This document shows positions 23,201-35,035 of a DNA stretch of 64,000 bases, piece after piece. Each line of letters opens with the position of its first letter. Within the stretch, counting starts at the first letter, position 1. The stretch comes from Takakia lepidozioides (lineage: Eukaryota > Streptophyta > Takakiopsida > Takakiales > Takakiaceae): NCBI GenBank assembly GCA_030704615.1, contig CM060731.1, positions 79,092,756 through 79,156,755 of the forward strand. The letters are read 5' to 3'. The position numbers were made by a program, and so were the translations under genes. Below the pieces are notes generated by a model. It was not told the origin of the DNA and did no database searches. It saw only the letters and a program-made list of their open reading frames with translations.

Positions 23201-26200
23201 TTGTTTGAGCTTCCAACAGGGTGGGTGCCTAGAGAACTTGTTCACTCGCATCCACTGTGTTTCATATACAGGGTTCCAATGAGTCTCTGCACTTGCTCAA
23301 AGAGCAAGCCAATGTTTCATATGCCAAAAAACTTCTGTTTTTCCATCATACCTCCTCACAGATCCAGTATTATAGGTGGAAGGACTCTAAATAGAAAGAA
23401 ACTACAGAGGTGGAGTATCTGCAGCATATCATGTGAATGCTTACTTTTAGTTCCTCGTGGAGTGCCGTAAATAGGGGCTTGATCCTCGCATATCCCCCCA
23501 GATGTACATGCTGACTCTGGAAGACAGAGATCATCATCTTCCAAAGATTGCAGTCTCTCTGTCTCTCCTGCTGCAGTGTGATCTATGCATAGCTAAGGAA
23601 AAAAAGTGAGGAGGGGTTTGTCAGTCATAGATGCCAATTGAAGTACTATGTCCAAGGACACCCACACAAAGTCAAGAACAGCTCTATATTGAGACATTTA
23701 TGATCACAATACACTTCCATAGTCCTGCGTACAATACAGCCGATGAGAGTGGAGACCTCAGTAACACCCTGGTAGCTCCCCCTGTTCTCTCCCCTGCTGT
23801 TTTTCTTTTCTTCAAAATCGATAGATGTGGTGACAAAGGCAAACAGTACAGCATACGAACAAAAGTGCAAACAAACGACTGGGATCCCCTTCAGCTTAAC
23901 CTTGGGATACCATATGGTAAGATCTCATGCAAATATTGAGGAGTACAGCACACCATCCTGAACTGTGTTAGTGAAGGGCAGGGCAGGGGGGTGGGGGTGG
24001 GGGAAGGCTTATTCAAAAGGAGTACCTGTTACTAAGGACTACTAGATCTATTAGGAAAACCTCCTCACACAAGAGAGAGAGAACATGACAGTAGCAGTCC
24101 TCCAATGCAGTAACAAAAGAACTGCGTGCATGCATAACAGTAATTACATGCAATGAAGTTATGTTTCATAGAAGTAGTGCTTCACAATTTAAAATAATCA
24201 GGCAGGTCATCAAACAAAAATAAGAGGATACTGTCTTGCACTGGAAGCAATTTCTTCCTTGCTTTACGGGGTGGCTTTTTGTGGCCAGCTCCTCCATCAA
24301 GTTCCACAGCAGTGTCATCTGAGGCAGTCAAGGACCTGCACCGTTCTGCCAATACCAATGGTTCAGATAAATCAATTTCTTTCCCACAGTGCTGCTTGCT
24401 TTTATAGATAGAAACAGATTCCTTCCATTGCTACTAACAAAGTTCAGGTGACATCACCGTTGAGAACAGTTCAAAAAATGTGAAAACATTCCAGATAATG
24501 CCAAACATTTCTAATAAGCAAATTTGCCACAGGTGGACCCACCAGCATGTGCAGCAAATTGGCTTGCTTTGATGGGCTTTTTGCACATGTTGCAAGAGAC
24601 CTGTCAACAGTCAAGGATGTCGTCAAATGAGAATTATTAAGCTGTCTGACAAAGCAAAAGGAAGACATTTGAAGAGATGAAGTCCTTCAAATCCAGAAAC
24701 AAGGTAGAAAGTTACCAGGTCTAGGCGGTCTGTGAGCGGTTCCCGGTCAAAAACATGCATATCTGCCATGAAACAGTCAAGATATAACAGTTAGGACACA
24801 CCAAAACACAAAAGATGTCTATGCTTAACGATATCTCAGTTAGCATATGTCCTCAACACAACATAGAGCATGGTAAGCTTGAGCCTCTGCAATCTGGCCC
24901 TTTGTCCCTAACACTCTTTTGTGTTTACTTCAATACTTCAATCACCTGTCTCACTCCACTATCCTACCACCATACCTTCTTCCTCAAGAAGGTTAGCTTC
25001 ATCAGCCTCCTCCATTTCTCGTTGCACTGTCTTCACTGCAGCCTTTTCCTGAGCAGCCTCCTCTATAGGAAACATGAGCCTGTTGTTACAAAAGTCTCTC
25101 TCTCAAAATGCACTGTCAGTAGGTCCCAGATTATCGGGATATCTGTGCTCTTTTCCCTTCTCCAAATGACGCACAACAAAGACACGACCGTCCAGTGATC
25201 CTTTAGGCTGTGCATAGAGCAGTAGGTTCTGTGCATTTTCTGGCCATTAAGCAGACTTTGACTTGACCTTTATCTCTCACTTTCTCATCCCAAGGAAATG
25301 TCAGGACCTCCGTGTCTCTTCTCTACAACACAATGATGTCCACCTCAAACCTCATAGTAACTGCTACGAAGGAAGCGGGGGCAGAGGGGAGTGTAAGGCC
25401 TTTACACCACACTCTACCGTGACATCTAAATGAAGTTAGGCAGAAAAACTTCCCTGAACCTTGCTACTTAGTGAATTGACACACCTCGTCAGAGTGAAAG
25501 ATACACTACCTGTGGTGAGTTCTATGGGGAGGCCAGTAGCAAGAAACTTTTCCAAAGCTGCCATGCGCCCTTTCCCGACTTCACATGGGGCGTTGGGAAA
25601 CCTGCAACAACCAATCACCCTCACCCTGAGCTTGCTCTTTCCATATGTTCATGAACATACTGAACTTGCAAGCTTATTCTTTCCTATATGCATTGGTCCT
25701 CCAGATTAATCCTATCTTGACCTGTCCCCATATGAATGTGATGACAAGTCACAAAAGCAACTTTGAGGCAAAATTCATAGACCTCAAGAGCAGTGACATG
25801 ATAGCATTAAAAAGCTGCCTCTGTCCATTATCCAAATGGTAACCTCAAGCTTATGCAATATGACCATGTCTGACTGAGAGAGGTTGAGGTTAACATTGGT
25901 GTGCAAAAGTGCTGCCAATTTGGTACCTGTTCCCTCAATGGCCAAATGATCTGGTCAGCCTCATAGAGATGACACCATGGTCAGCAGTTCCCTTTACACC
26001 CTAAAAAGCCCCTATGTCTGTTTTTGACAAAAAGCTCTAGCCCTAATCACTGATTGGTCCAGCAGACAAGCAGTGGCATGCTAGACATGGTCTTCTTGTC
26101 AGAGACTTCCTTTCCTACTTCAGGATGCTATGCTTGTCAATGATCCCCTTCCAATGCGAGAGGTTGAACATGCCAATTGACTTTCACACAACTCTTTACT

Positions 26201-27793
26201 TAATAGTTTTCCTAAGTTTTCATCCATTACAGTAGGTCATAACCGAAAGCCGAACATCTCCGCGTCATAGATGCTCTGCACGGAATGCTCGACCTGCTCA
26301 CAGCTCATAGACGCAAACTTCGCACAAACTCCAGAACCTCTCTCTGGTACCTACAGTGTGGCTGATAATGTGAAACGTCACCTCCCATCTGTGCAAATCA
26401 GGAATAACATTCTGTCCAGAACAGCCATTGCGGATATATCGCGTCCATCTTCATGTCAAGGCTGTAGTAACAAAGGTAGAATCGACATCGAAGCTCTATG
26501 GTATAATGCCAGTACATCCAGCATTTGAATCAACATCAATATGCTGTAACAGATTTGGACTGCGAGAGACTGAGACTGTGTTCGACACGAGTCTAGAGAA
26601 TACCACCTCCACCGGCTGGAGCAGCGTCGGTATGCCGTGGGAACATGCCCTCATGTCACGCTCATGACACGCACTTACGACAACAACCCTGATAAGCGAA
26701 ACGGGAAGTACTCAGCAGACCTAGCACTCAAAGCCTGGAAAAGGAAAGCTTTATTTTTTGAAATGGTCTTACATGGAGAGATGATAAATGGGATCATCAG
26801 CTCAGTTCCAGCAGGCCCCAATCTCAAACCTTTCTTCCTTCACTCAAACGCATATGGATGCCTGTCCAAAGCCGCTGAAACCACATTTACACCGCACTAC
26901 ATATCAAGGCATTTCCCACCTAAAATAGACTAATCCTCTGAGACTTCAGAAGGATCCCATCTACTCCTCTCACAGACAACCCACCTCTTACCTTTCCTGG
27001 AGAAGAGGGGATTTCCAAAATGTCCGGAGAGGCTGAACATAAGATAGCTCAAATGCCAGCAGAAGAGACGGATCGTGGATCGTGAGTATTAATGCACAAA
27101 ACAGTAAGGCAACACCACAAAACGAGCTTGCCCAAGGAAAAGAACAAAAACCAGAGAGCAAAGCTTGCAACCACTAGGATCCGGCAGATGATCCGAAAGC
27201 AGGTCCCCACATATGCTTTGGAATACGAAGGGAAGACAGAATCAAACAACAAGGAGGGTAAATCTGCGAAAGGCCGTCATACTTAGGAAATGAGGCGAAC
27301 AGCACTTACTAGACTTGCGAAGGAAATCAGACCAGCGACAGAAGAGAGCTGACCTAAAATGGAAGAGAGACCTAAATGCAAACCGAAATAGGGTGAAAGG
27401 ATCACAATAGATTGTGAAACTGGTTATACATTCCCGAACCACATCACGATCGCCAGAAAAACGAGCATCTCTACGCAGGCCTAAAGAGAGCTGATCACTT
27501 ACGAATGCTCGGAAGGAAATCGGAACTCTAAGACCAAACTAAACAACACTGTCATGCCATAGAACAACGATGCACCAACAGAAGAGAACTCCAGAGCGTC
27601 AAAAGTAAGGAGGCCAGCCTACCTGGAAGACCAGGGGCCCTCCTATAGTAGACCGTAATTAGGGTTTCTGGAGTGCCTACACCTAGCTAGGTAGGTAGGT
27701 GGGTAGGTATTGCATTTCCCTGCCCAATATGTAGCAGGTACCTTCCGACGCTTGGAAGGTAGCTATTTGGGAATCTAACCGTTGAGCATCCAT
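20297..27793 (-). CDS. SGF73/ataxin-7-like protein (C2HC zinc finger plus SCA7 domain)
   Basis: Twelve exons read right to left: 27793-27780 (candidate first exon), 25601-25510, 24762-24716, 24600-24543, 24345-24232, 23582-23445, 23033-22908, 22675-22603, 22041-21962, 21614-21489, 21180-20936 and 20584-20297 (stop). All junctions are GT..AG, the phases agree, and the total is 1,401 bases (466 residues). The middle shows a C2HC finger, [20 protein letters not shown], like the ataxin-7 N-terminal finger. Farther on, [20 protein letters not shown] and then [18 protein letters not shown] match the SCA7 domain, which in yeast Sgf73 and animal ataxin-7 tethers the H2B deubiquitinase module to SAGA. 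Basic patches (GRPRKVP, PPRKRPK) suggest a nuclear protein. The tiny first exon is the weakest part, and the donors at 22908, 24232 and 22603 are weak. A nuclear role in chromatin regulation is inferred from the family. Confidence 0.8.
20640..20790 (-). mobile_element. SINE-like insertion in the last intron
   Basis: On the minus strand AAGCCTAGTGG (about 20780-20790), which fits an A box, is followed by GGTGGATTCAACTGC (about 20745-20759), which resembles a B box. A unique 3' part runs to about 20640. It lies in the intron between the last two exons of the SGF73-like gene. The ends were not resolved. Confidence 0.45.
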
Positions 27794-27967
27794 ACCAGCA
27801 ATGGCGGCTGGTCATGGGGTCACAACGGTCGTAGGGGTCGTCACCTTTTCGCATTCGTCCCCACCACTCTGGCTCGCAGATCGAGACGGCACAGACAGCT
27901 TGCATCGTACTCAACCAGGAGCAGCAGATGCATAGAACAGTAATCTGATTTGGAAGTTGACATAGAT

Positions 27968-27971
<4 letters not shown>

Positions 27972-28016
<45 letters not shown>
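27972..28016. repeat. GA microsatellite
   Basis: About 45 bases of perfect (GA)n lie just upstream of the proposed first exon of the minus-strand SGF73-like gene. GA tracts are common in plant 5' regions. Confidence 0.9.
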
Positions 28017-28018
<2 letters not shown>

Positions 28019-29659
28019 GTGATGGTATAAGTGGTATGGCGTGTTAGAGGGGAAGGGGTCCGATTCACAGCGGATGTAATGTAGGATCCTTGACTGAGGT
28101 AGTGAGGGGTTCAGGGTTTATAGCATCTCTGTGCTATGTGCAGGTAGATACTTTCAGTTGCCTTGCATGGTTACAGAGAGAAGTCGGAGTCGACGAAGCA
28201 GGAGTCGAAGCGAGCGCCGAAGGAGGCGGTTACAGCGTCAACTTCTACTTACGCATTGCGCTACTCCAATGGAAAACAGGGAATTGGAGGGTGGGCTACC
28301 ATCTTCATGATTCTACTCTTCGAATCTCGTGTGTTAACTATGTGTTTTTGGAGGGCTAAGAAAAGTGAGAATTGAGCTTGCAATCGCAGCGTACATGTAT
28401 GCCCTAAAATTCGTAGATCATATAGCCGAACGAGATTGGAAATTCTTGAACGTTGTGAACGTTGTGTCTCTGCAAGGTCTGGTTATGGTGGGCATGGAGG
28501 AGGATGAAGCAATGGGGGCAAGTCAGAATGTAGTCACTCTTTCAGGATATGAACGCTATATAGTTTTGTTGTCGAAAGCAATTTTGAAGAAGTCTGTAAT
28601 CTGCTGTCAACTGTACGTTGCTGAATTGTGTTCGCCAACGATCGAGGAAAGCAAGTTTAATGTCCAGTGATTTAAGAGCAGTACAGCTCTACGCACAGTT
28701 TGACCTATTCTGGATACTGCGTCCTTTCAGGTCGAATGTATGAATAATGTATCATGCGTGCTTGCCAGCACAGAATTGAGGAAATAACAATTTACAGAAC
28801 GATAGTTTCAAAACTTTCCTGGTAACAAATCGTTCGGGGTTTCTTTTGATACAGATGTCCTCCCTCTCTAACTCTCTCTACGTCCTTAATGCAGGTGGAA
28901 TGATCCACGAATATATTAAAACATGCGGAACATGGGAGGTTGTGCTCATTGGTTACCTCCTCCTCATTTACTTCCTCAAAAACCTAAATCCTTGAACGGT
29001 CCCTGAAACATATGAGATCATCTAACCTTCACAGCGGTGATGGTGGTATGCCGACAACAGCGATCTGTGGTTGCCGGCACCAAGCACCACCACATCTACA
29101 TTAAGAACCCACAATATACGACTACGCAGAAGCTCACACTTGCACATGGTACTAGAACAATGTGTTCCTCCAACAACTGGTTGTGTGTTTGTCTGTAAGA
29201 TGACTGGAATGTTGATTGCCAGGTTCCGGCCTGCCTAGTGATCCCCCACAAAAATTATATCCTCAGTACGACATGGGTGATTAGTCCATAGTGCAGATGA
29301 CTTGATTGTTCAGATCTTGCAAATTGTTCAGACAGAATACAGGCAGGTCAGGAAAAGTGATGAGAGGAAGAATCAACAGTAACTTGGATATCAAATGCTT
29401 TTTCGTTGACCATGCATGCTTCAAACCAAAATTATGATAAGGATAGAGTCTTAGGCTATGCCAGGAGATTGAACAAAGAAATAAAGTTCACTTCATCTCA
29501 GGGAGGGGGAGAAATGACCAAACCGGTCATTGGATGTTGGGAAAAGAGACCCACTCATTGACCATTCCTGGTTTATGACCGCCGCCAAAGACTGGTGCAT
29601 CCTGGAGCCCTAAAATTGCCATAGTTCATGACAATCCTGTGCGGCGACCAACAATTGAT
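28017..29659. other. Interval without a recognised gene
   Basis: Plus-strand frames at 28090-28359 and 28365-28670 have no recognisable domains and no supporting splice context. From 28700 to 29640 both strands are rich in stops. No repeat structure or RNA gene was seen. Confidence 0.35.
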
Positions 29660-30523
29660 TTGATGGAATTCAATAATTCCAGGTACCAGCTGGTTGAGAC
29701 ATGCTACAGAGAAAGAATGAACCTGTTGGGGAAACACCTTTTGATCTCAGTCCAAACCAGGAAGTGGTCAGAGGGACCAATATCAGTTCTGTCGATCAAC
29801 ACATTGGCACACAGGGAAAACAAATTTTTGTCCATTATGATATTAATCCACAATGGAACGTTCCCCAGTTTGGGTTTTCTCACGAGTCCACTGCACTTGG
29901 TCACCTCTTGTCCTGTTATTCAAGGTCAAAAGCTGAAGCTCTTCCAGACAGTTAATTAACCGTCTGCCATTAGAATTCAGCTCGTCCTCACCAAAAGGCC
30001 CAATGATATCATCCCGATGGAGACCTTTGCCCACCCGGGCATTGAAGTCACCCAATAGAACCACCTGACCTTTGGCAAGGAACGAAGCACAGTCCAGCTT
30101 TACATCTTCGAAGGCTTTGTCTGCGTCAGCACTAAGGGTCCCCTCTGTGGGCATGTACACACAGCCCACAAAGAGGTCCTTCGTATTCACGCCGCCCTTC
30201 AGTTTCAGTTTTAGCCAGATACTATGCTCATACCTCAAACCCTTGTTGATAATTTCACAATTGTCAAACAAGAAATCACGGACAAAGAATCCAACCCCTT
30301 TCTGACCGCGTTTAGCAGAGGCTGCCTTGAGAGTACACATCTTACCTGTCCATATATACCCATTGACATCTCCAACCAATTTATCCGGTGTTTCCCATGT
30401 CTCTTGACCAGCACAAATATGAATGTCATTGGCCCGAAGAACTTGTCCCACTTCGAGTTGTTTCCTTTGGTTAGTCAGCCCTGAGAAGTTGAAAGTGCCC
30501 AGCCTCAAGCCAGCCCTTTGCAT
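29660..30523 (-). pseudogene. LINE AP-endonuclease domain relic
   Basis: The frame 30523-29843 encodes an APE-type endonuclease as found at the start of LINE ORF2. It has LRLGTFNFSGL at the N-terminus, ICAGQETWE, GVGFFVRD, VGCVYMPTEG and the catalytic LLGDFNARVG. A frameshift near 29843 leads into a second frame (to about 29704) with the conserved terminal block SDHFLVWTEIKR. No reverse transcriptase follows: the element stops near 29660. This 3' truncation is unusual, because typical insertions lose their 5' end, so later deletion is likely. Confidence 0.85.
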
Positions 30524-30589
30524 GTGAATTGTTTGTCGTCTAGGTAGCTTATGATTGCTCCTGCACGGCTAAACGTTCTGCAAAGGGGG

Positions 30590-31005
30590 GACAGTTACCC
30601 CGTGTGTAGATTTTGCTCGTCTTGTGTAAACTTTGAGGATTGGTAAGCCATTCAGAGTACCAAATCCTTCAGTTACACGACGTTCAGGCTCCGCACACTT
30701 AGAATCAGATTGTCCGTCTGACTGCTTGGGGACAATTACGTGTAGATTTTGCTCGTCTTGTGTAAACTTTGAGGATAGGTAAACCATTCAGAGTACCAAA
30801 TCCTTCAGTTACACGACGTTCAGGCTCTGCACACTTAGGGACAAATTGTCCGTCTGACTGCTTGGGGACAATTACCCCGTGTATAGATTTTGCTCGTCTT
30901 GTGGAAACTTTGAGGATTGGTAAACCATTCAGAGTACCAAATCCTTCAGATGTTCAGGTTCCGTACACTTAGGGGCAGATTGTCCGTCTGGCTGTTTGGA
31001 TTCAA
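30590..31005 (-). repeat. Three-copy tandem repeat of ~136-141 bp
   Basis: A block starting 'gtagattttgctcgtcttg' occurs at about 30606, 30742 and 30883. Each copy continues through 'accaaatccttcag' and 'attgtccgtctg'. The copies are highly similar, with the third slightly shortened. The array lies just upstream of the LINE endonuclease start and may be part of the LINE 5' region. Confidence 0.85.
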
Positions 31006-31770
31006 CCTCATCCAGAGCATCAAACCAATTAGAAACTCTCAAGTTGAAGTCCATGCCCTTGGTTGTCTTCCTAGAGCGCCCCATTGAATCACCAATGTCT
31101 AAGACCGCTCTCCAGCCAGTCAAGGGACGAACTTCTGTGAGATTGAATTGATGTGAGACACTATTAGAAGCATTTTTGGGCATTGCAACCTTCAACGTAC
31201 CCCTGTTATCAAGTCTCAGATGGAACCATTAGCCATGAAATCCAAGCCTAAGCTAGAGCATGTAGTTTTAAAGGACACATCGTCCATCCTGGGATTCACC
31301 CCAAAAACTACACATGAAGCCCTAGATTTGGCATAAGTAACCAATTCCCAGGAATCACCCTGGGGAGTGCTGATGTTGGTAAGAGGTAAAGTAATGATGT
31401 GGATTCGCAGGCTATAAGTTTAAGCACAAGGACCAACCCTAGCCCAATTGCCGAGTATGCTAGACAGAGCATACGACTGCCCAATTTGGGCGAAGGGGCT
31501 GCCCCCAAGCGGTAGGGGTCCGCTTGTTACCATTCAGAGATCACACTCCAGGGAGCTGCAGGGAATGGCCAGCGTAGGCATATTTCTAAAGAGGGAAAGG
31601 CCCCAAACTTTCCAACTAAATCCAATGCACTACCTTACCTGGAGCAAAGCGCTTCAGGTCGAAACAAACAAAGACACGAGGTCACAAGGCCGGCATTTAG
31701 TCACAGAGACATTAATGTACTCCCGTATCAAGTCCACCCAATGGCAATAGGCTTCCTGGAGGACAGGGAG

Positions 31771-31774
<4 letters not shown>
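31006..31774 (-). other. Possible LINE upstream region
   Basis: Minus-strand frames at 31195-30929 and 31508-31308 have no recognised domain. Their position upstream of the endonuclease, in the same orientation, suggests a decayed LINE ORF1 or 5' region. The WD40 gene to the right loses its recognisable coding sequence near 31740, so this boundary may be the insertion or rearrangement point. Confidence 0.3.

Positions 31775-31812
<38 letters not shown>
31775..31812. repeat. GA microsatellite in a WD40 intron
   Basis: About 38 bases of (GA)n lie between the last recognised WD40 exon (31903-31846) and a possible further acceptor near 31758. Confidence 0.9.
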
Positions 31813-31815
<3 letters not shown>

Positions 31816-31845
31816 TGACACGCATTGGTTAATGGGCTGACTTAC

Positions 31846-33338
31846 CCATCTGCAGTGGGACAGTAAAGGCGTCCACCACCAACTGCTGTGGCGAGCACAT
31901 CCCCTGCCAGACAGACATATTCCAATTCTATCTTGTAATTGGTGCAAGTCTAGTGATAATATTTCTCAAATCCTATTGCATGTAGTTCTTTTTGCCATTG
32001 TTAACTCTCAATGACTCTCTTTTCGTCTTTAGCTTCTCTTCAAGATGGAGAAATATGCCCACATGAAAGGTCTTGTTGTGGAACACAAGCAGGACTTACC
32101 CTTGAAAAGCTGGATGTCTCCCATATGCCTAAACTCTATTTTTCCTGCACTTTCATGAGCATCTCTGTCCTCTTGTTCATTGCAAATCATAATCTGCCAC
32201 ACCTTGATGAAGTTGCAGGCTGCACTGGTCCCACAATTGCAGCACCAACCAACAGCATACTGCATAGGTCAAACTCAATCTCAGTCAACAAAACTTCACC
32301 TGTAGCTTCCTTTTACTCTACACCACCTCCTGTCGGAGCACCCTCCCTACCAAAACAACCTCCTACCACTGCTTCCTTCCTACTTTGATCTTTTAATGTA
32401 TCTCTCCTCATTCTAATTTGACTTTAGTTTCTAACCAAGACTCTGCTCTCAAACCTTGCCCTTTACAGAGGATAAATGGCGAATGTGCAAGAGTCATATA
32501 TTACCTAAGCATCATGTTATTGTCAATGGAAATTGTCCGGACCCACCCAGTGTGCCCCCCAAACACAGCTTCGGACACTGGAACCCAGTCACATGTCCTC
32601 CATGTCCATATCTGTCTCTTTGCTGTACCTAGAGTGACAAAATTAAGCATCGTCCAATGGACCTAGTGAGTATTTATTGTCCTGCAACTAATATACATGC
32701 ACACTTCTCACTGATATGCATACACAGCCAAAACTCCATTTTTTATTACATCTAAGTTGAATTGAAACAATCAACTTTTTCTTTTTCGCTCTGTCTCCAA
32801 AGGCAAGAAGTGATCACCTGTAGTAGAAACTGGGTATCAGTCTGACTTATATAGGACACTGAGAGTTCGTTAACACTCACCAGCAAAGAGTAGGGTATGC
32901 TTAGAGGAGGCTGCAAAAGAGAAAATTGGGACGCTGAGCTGTTTGTCACAAAGATGTCGCTGCCCAACGACATTAACACTGCAGCGACAGCCAACTCTTG
33001 CCACTACTCCAAATTCCATCAACAAACATGACGGGTCACTTGAAGAAGAGAGCAGAGAGTAATTACCTGTAACACAAATTAGAGAACAATTATGGTCAGA
33101 TTGATGAGGTAAGACACCAGCCTGATCCTTGAAATTTGTAAATATTTCTGGATACAGCTCATCTACCAATCATGTTGCCTTTACCAAAATACAATTACTC
33201 AGAAGGTAACAAACATATTGGGCATACCTCCACCTACATCAGTGGGATGGAGGAGGAGAGCAAGAAGAGCACTTTTGTGAAGATCTCTCTCCAGATACAC
33301 TCCTGCACCAGCCAGACAAAGCTGAGACATTGTAATCT
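31846..33338 (-). CDS. WD40-repeat protein, partial gene
   Basis: Five exons splice in phase on the minus strand: 33338-33228, 33066-32881, 32628-32505, 32224-32100 and 31903-31846, all with GT..AG ends. The joined protein shows beta-propeller blades: FAGTAKRQIWTWRT assembled across one junction, then VFGGHTGWVRTISID, then MMLSAACNFIKVWQ across the next, then GDIQLFKGDVLATAVGGGRL. The pattern 'GHTGWVR ... NFIKVW ... QLF.GD.LA' resembles a family of plant WD40 proteins. The 3' end is missing: after 31846 the next possible exon meets a stop within about ten codons near the LINE relic. The first exon was not found, and the 33338 acceptor is less certain than the others. WD40 propellers act as protein-interaction scaffolds; no specific role is claimed. 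Confidence 0.68.
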
Positions 33339-34400
33339 CTGCAGGAAGATTAAGAATTTCTTAAGTAACTGTGCTTGTGGGTCCTTAGGGACCCACGTCA
33401 AAAGGAACAGACAGAAGTGAAGAGGCTCATTTCCCCTGAGTGGAAGGCAGGACATGTGCAGAGAAGCACAAGCAGGAAGGAGAGAAAGAGTACCATGCCT
33501 GGCACGTTAGTTGTCTTGAAAGCAGTTTGGGGACATGTGAATGTCAATTGGCGTGTGCAACTTCTCTGCTGGAGCTCCTGTTACAAAGAGAGATCACGGC
33601 TCAGAAATAGGAACGTTTCTGATCCCAGAAAATGTGGTGTGTAGATCGCATCCCAAATATCATGAGAAATATTTCAACTCTTTGATTACAACTTTTGAAA
33701 TGCCTTGTAAACAAGCATGCAAATGAGCAATACTATGATGTTCCTGCCTTAGTGACTTGGCACCCTTCGCCATACAGTGCTGGCACCTCATGATCACTCA
33801 TATTTCATCGATTTCATGAACATTGTGACACAGAAATGATACATTGTGGTATAAGTCAGGTACGAACAAGCAGATAAACAGATCTATCTTTCTGTCTGCA
33901 CAGAGAGAGTGAGGACCTGTGATATTTGTTTAGACAGGCGTGCTGGCCCAATACAGTCACTCATGAGCAACCGCTGCAATCCTAGCGCCCCCACCATATT
34001 CACCTTGAGAGAGGTTGGGCAGATCCTCGAACAATTGGACGAGGTATGGCTTCCCTCGAGCAATCCCGTTTTAAGAGAATTCCTACCATACCAAAGATGG
34101 TTGAGTTGAATCACACCATCATAATCGATGCTTGTTGTGTCACTTCAACTGAAGCTTTGGAAAAAAGGAAATCTTGAAGCTTTGGACAACTCACACATTT
34201 TATGCACGGCATCCAATGCACCTTGCATATATACCAGCTCAATGCACTAGTGGGCATTTAGACTGGACTTCAACATGTAACCCCGTCTCAAAGTCGAACA
34301 AGGGTAGGTCTTCGATGGGCGATGGGTGACGGGCGTTGGTTTTACACAGGGAGGACATCGGCAATTTCGCTCCGCAGCCCGCGTGGCCACCATCGCGTTT
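32665..34400. repeat. Segmental duplication, left copy (partner 40605-42405)
   Basis: This block aligns in direct orientation with about 40605-42405, some 7.9 kb away. Both begin near 'cctgcaactaatatacatgca' and end near 'cgcgtggccaccatcgc'. It contains the two upstream recognised WD40 exons. A conserved minus-strand frame near 33960-34060 (KPYLVQLFEDLPNLSQ) may be another exon or the 3' end of an upstream gene. The left copy is the better preserved. Confidence 0.85.
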
Positions 34401-35035
34401 AGGTGCGTAATGTCTCCTGAGGAAAGAGCACTAAGTTAGATCAGCAGTTGATCAGGGTAAGAGATTGACAAAAGTGTGATGACAACCACTGATGAAACCC
34501 TGCAAAGCTTTTATTTACAAACTGACATGAGGTACAAAGTATGGAGAGTTCCCATAGCAAGGGAAGAGTTAACATAAAGAAATGAAAAAGAAAGCATATC
34601 AAGCTAATCAAACCAAATGGTCATCCCATCCAACTGCCTGAATGACATCAGACAAAGATGGGTGTGACTGTGAACCTAAAGTAGGTAATGGCTAGGTAAA
34701 AATTTCCTTCTCTCAAACAACTACGAAGGCTAAATCCCACAAATGGTTCTTCACTTCTGTTGTTATTTTCCATTTTCTCTGCATGAGAAGAATGCCGTCT
34801 AGCAATCTACATAAACTCTGGGAAGTTGCAGATTCAGGCTGCTGCTGCAGCAATTCCATCATGGGGTTTGGACCCTTCTTCCCTCTTTGCTTTCTTGGCC
34901 TGATAATCTTTCACAGCTGCTTTAATTGCATCTTCGGCAAGCATGCTGCAGTGTAGGTTCAGAGGCGGAAGTTAAAGGTGCTTTGCAATGTCACTGAGAC
35001 ACACCACAACCAAGGTAAAACGATACACTGTCAAA
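34400..35035 (-). repeat. Inverted segmental duplicate of 47770-48240
   Basis: The intron end, the ISU last exon and about 260 bases of 3' flank (including 'ttgctagacggcattcttctc') match 47770-48240 in reverse orientation. Because the splice acceptor and intron sequence are shared, both are genomic duplicates, not retrocopies. Confidence 0.85.
34834..34993 (-). pseudogene. ISU iron-sulfur scaffold protein, last-exon copy (dead)
   Basis: On the minus strand an acceptor (gtgtgtctcag) precedes a 160-base exon encoding LHCSMLAEDAIKAAVKDYQA and a lysine- and alanine-rich tail ending at TGA. This is the conserved C-terminus of IscU/ISU proteins, the mitochondrial scaffold for Fe-S cluster assembly, with the cluster-ligand cysteine in LHCSML. 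A TAA replaces the serine codon in KHLSLPP, so the exon is broken. No other ISU exon is nearby. The same exon occurs at 47813-47972 on the plus strand. Confidence 0.85.

Noticed and set aside
27600-27660. First exon of the SGF73-like gene ending at a donor near 27620
   Set aside because: In the required phase a stop codon lies immediately upstream and no ATG is available.
27972-28016. GA repeats as a CRISPR-like or satellite array
   Set aside because: They are simple dinucleotide repeats without spacers.
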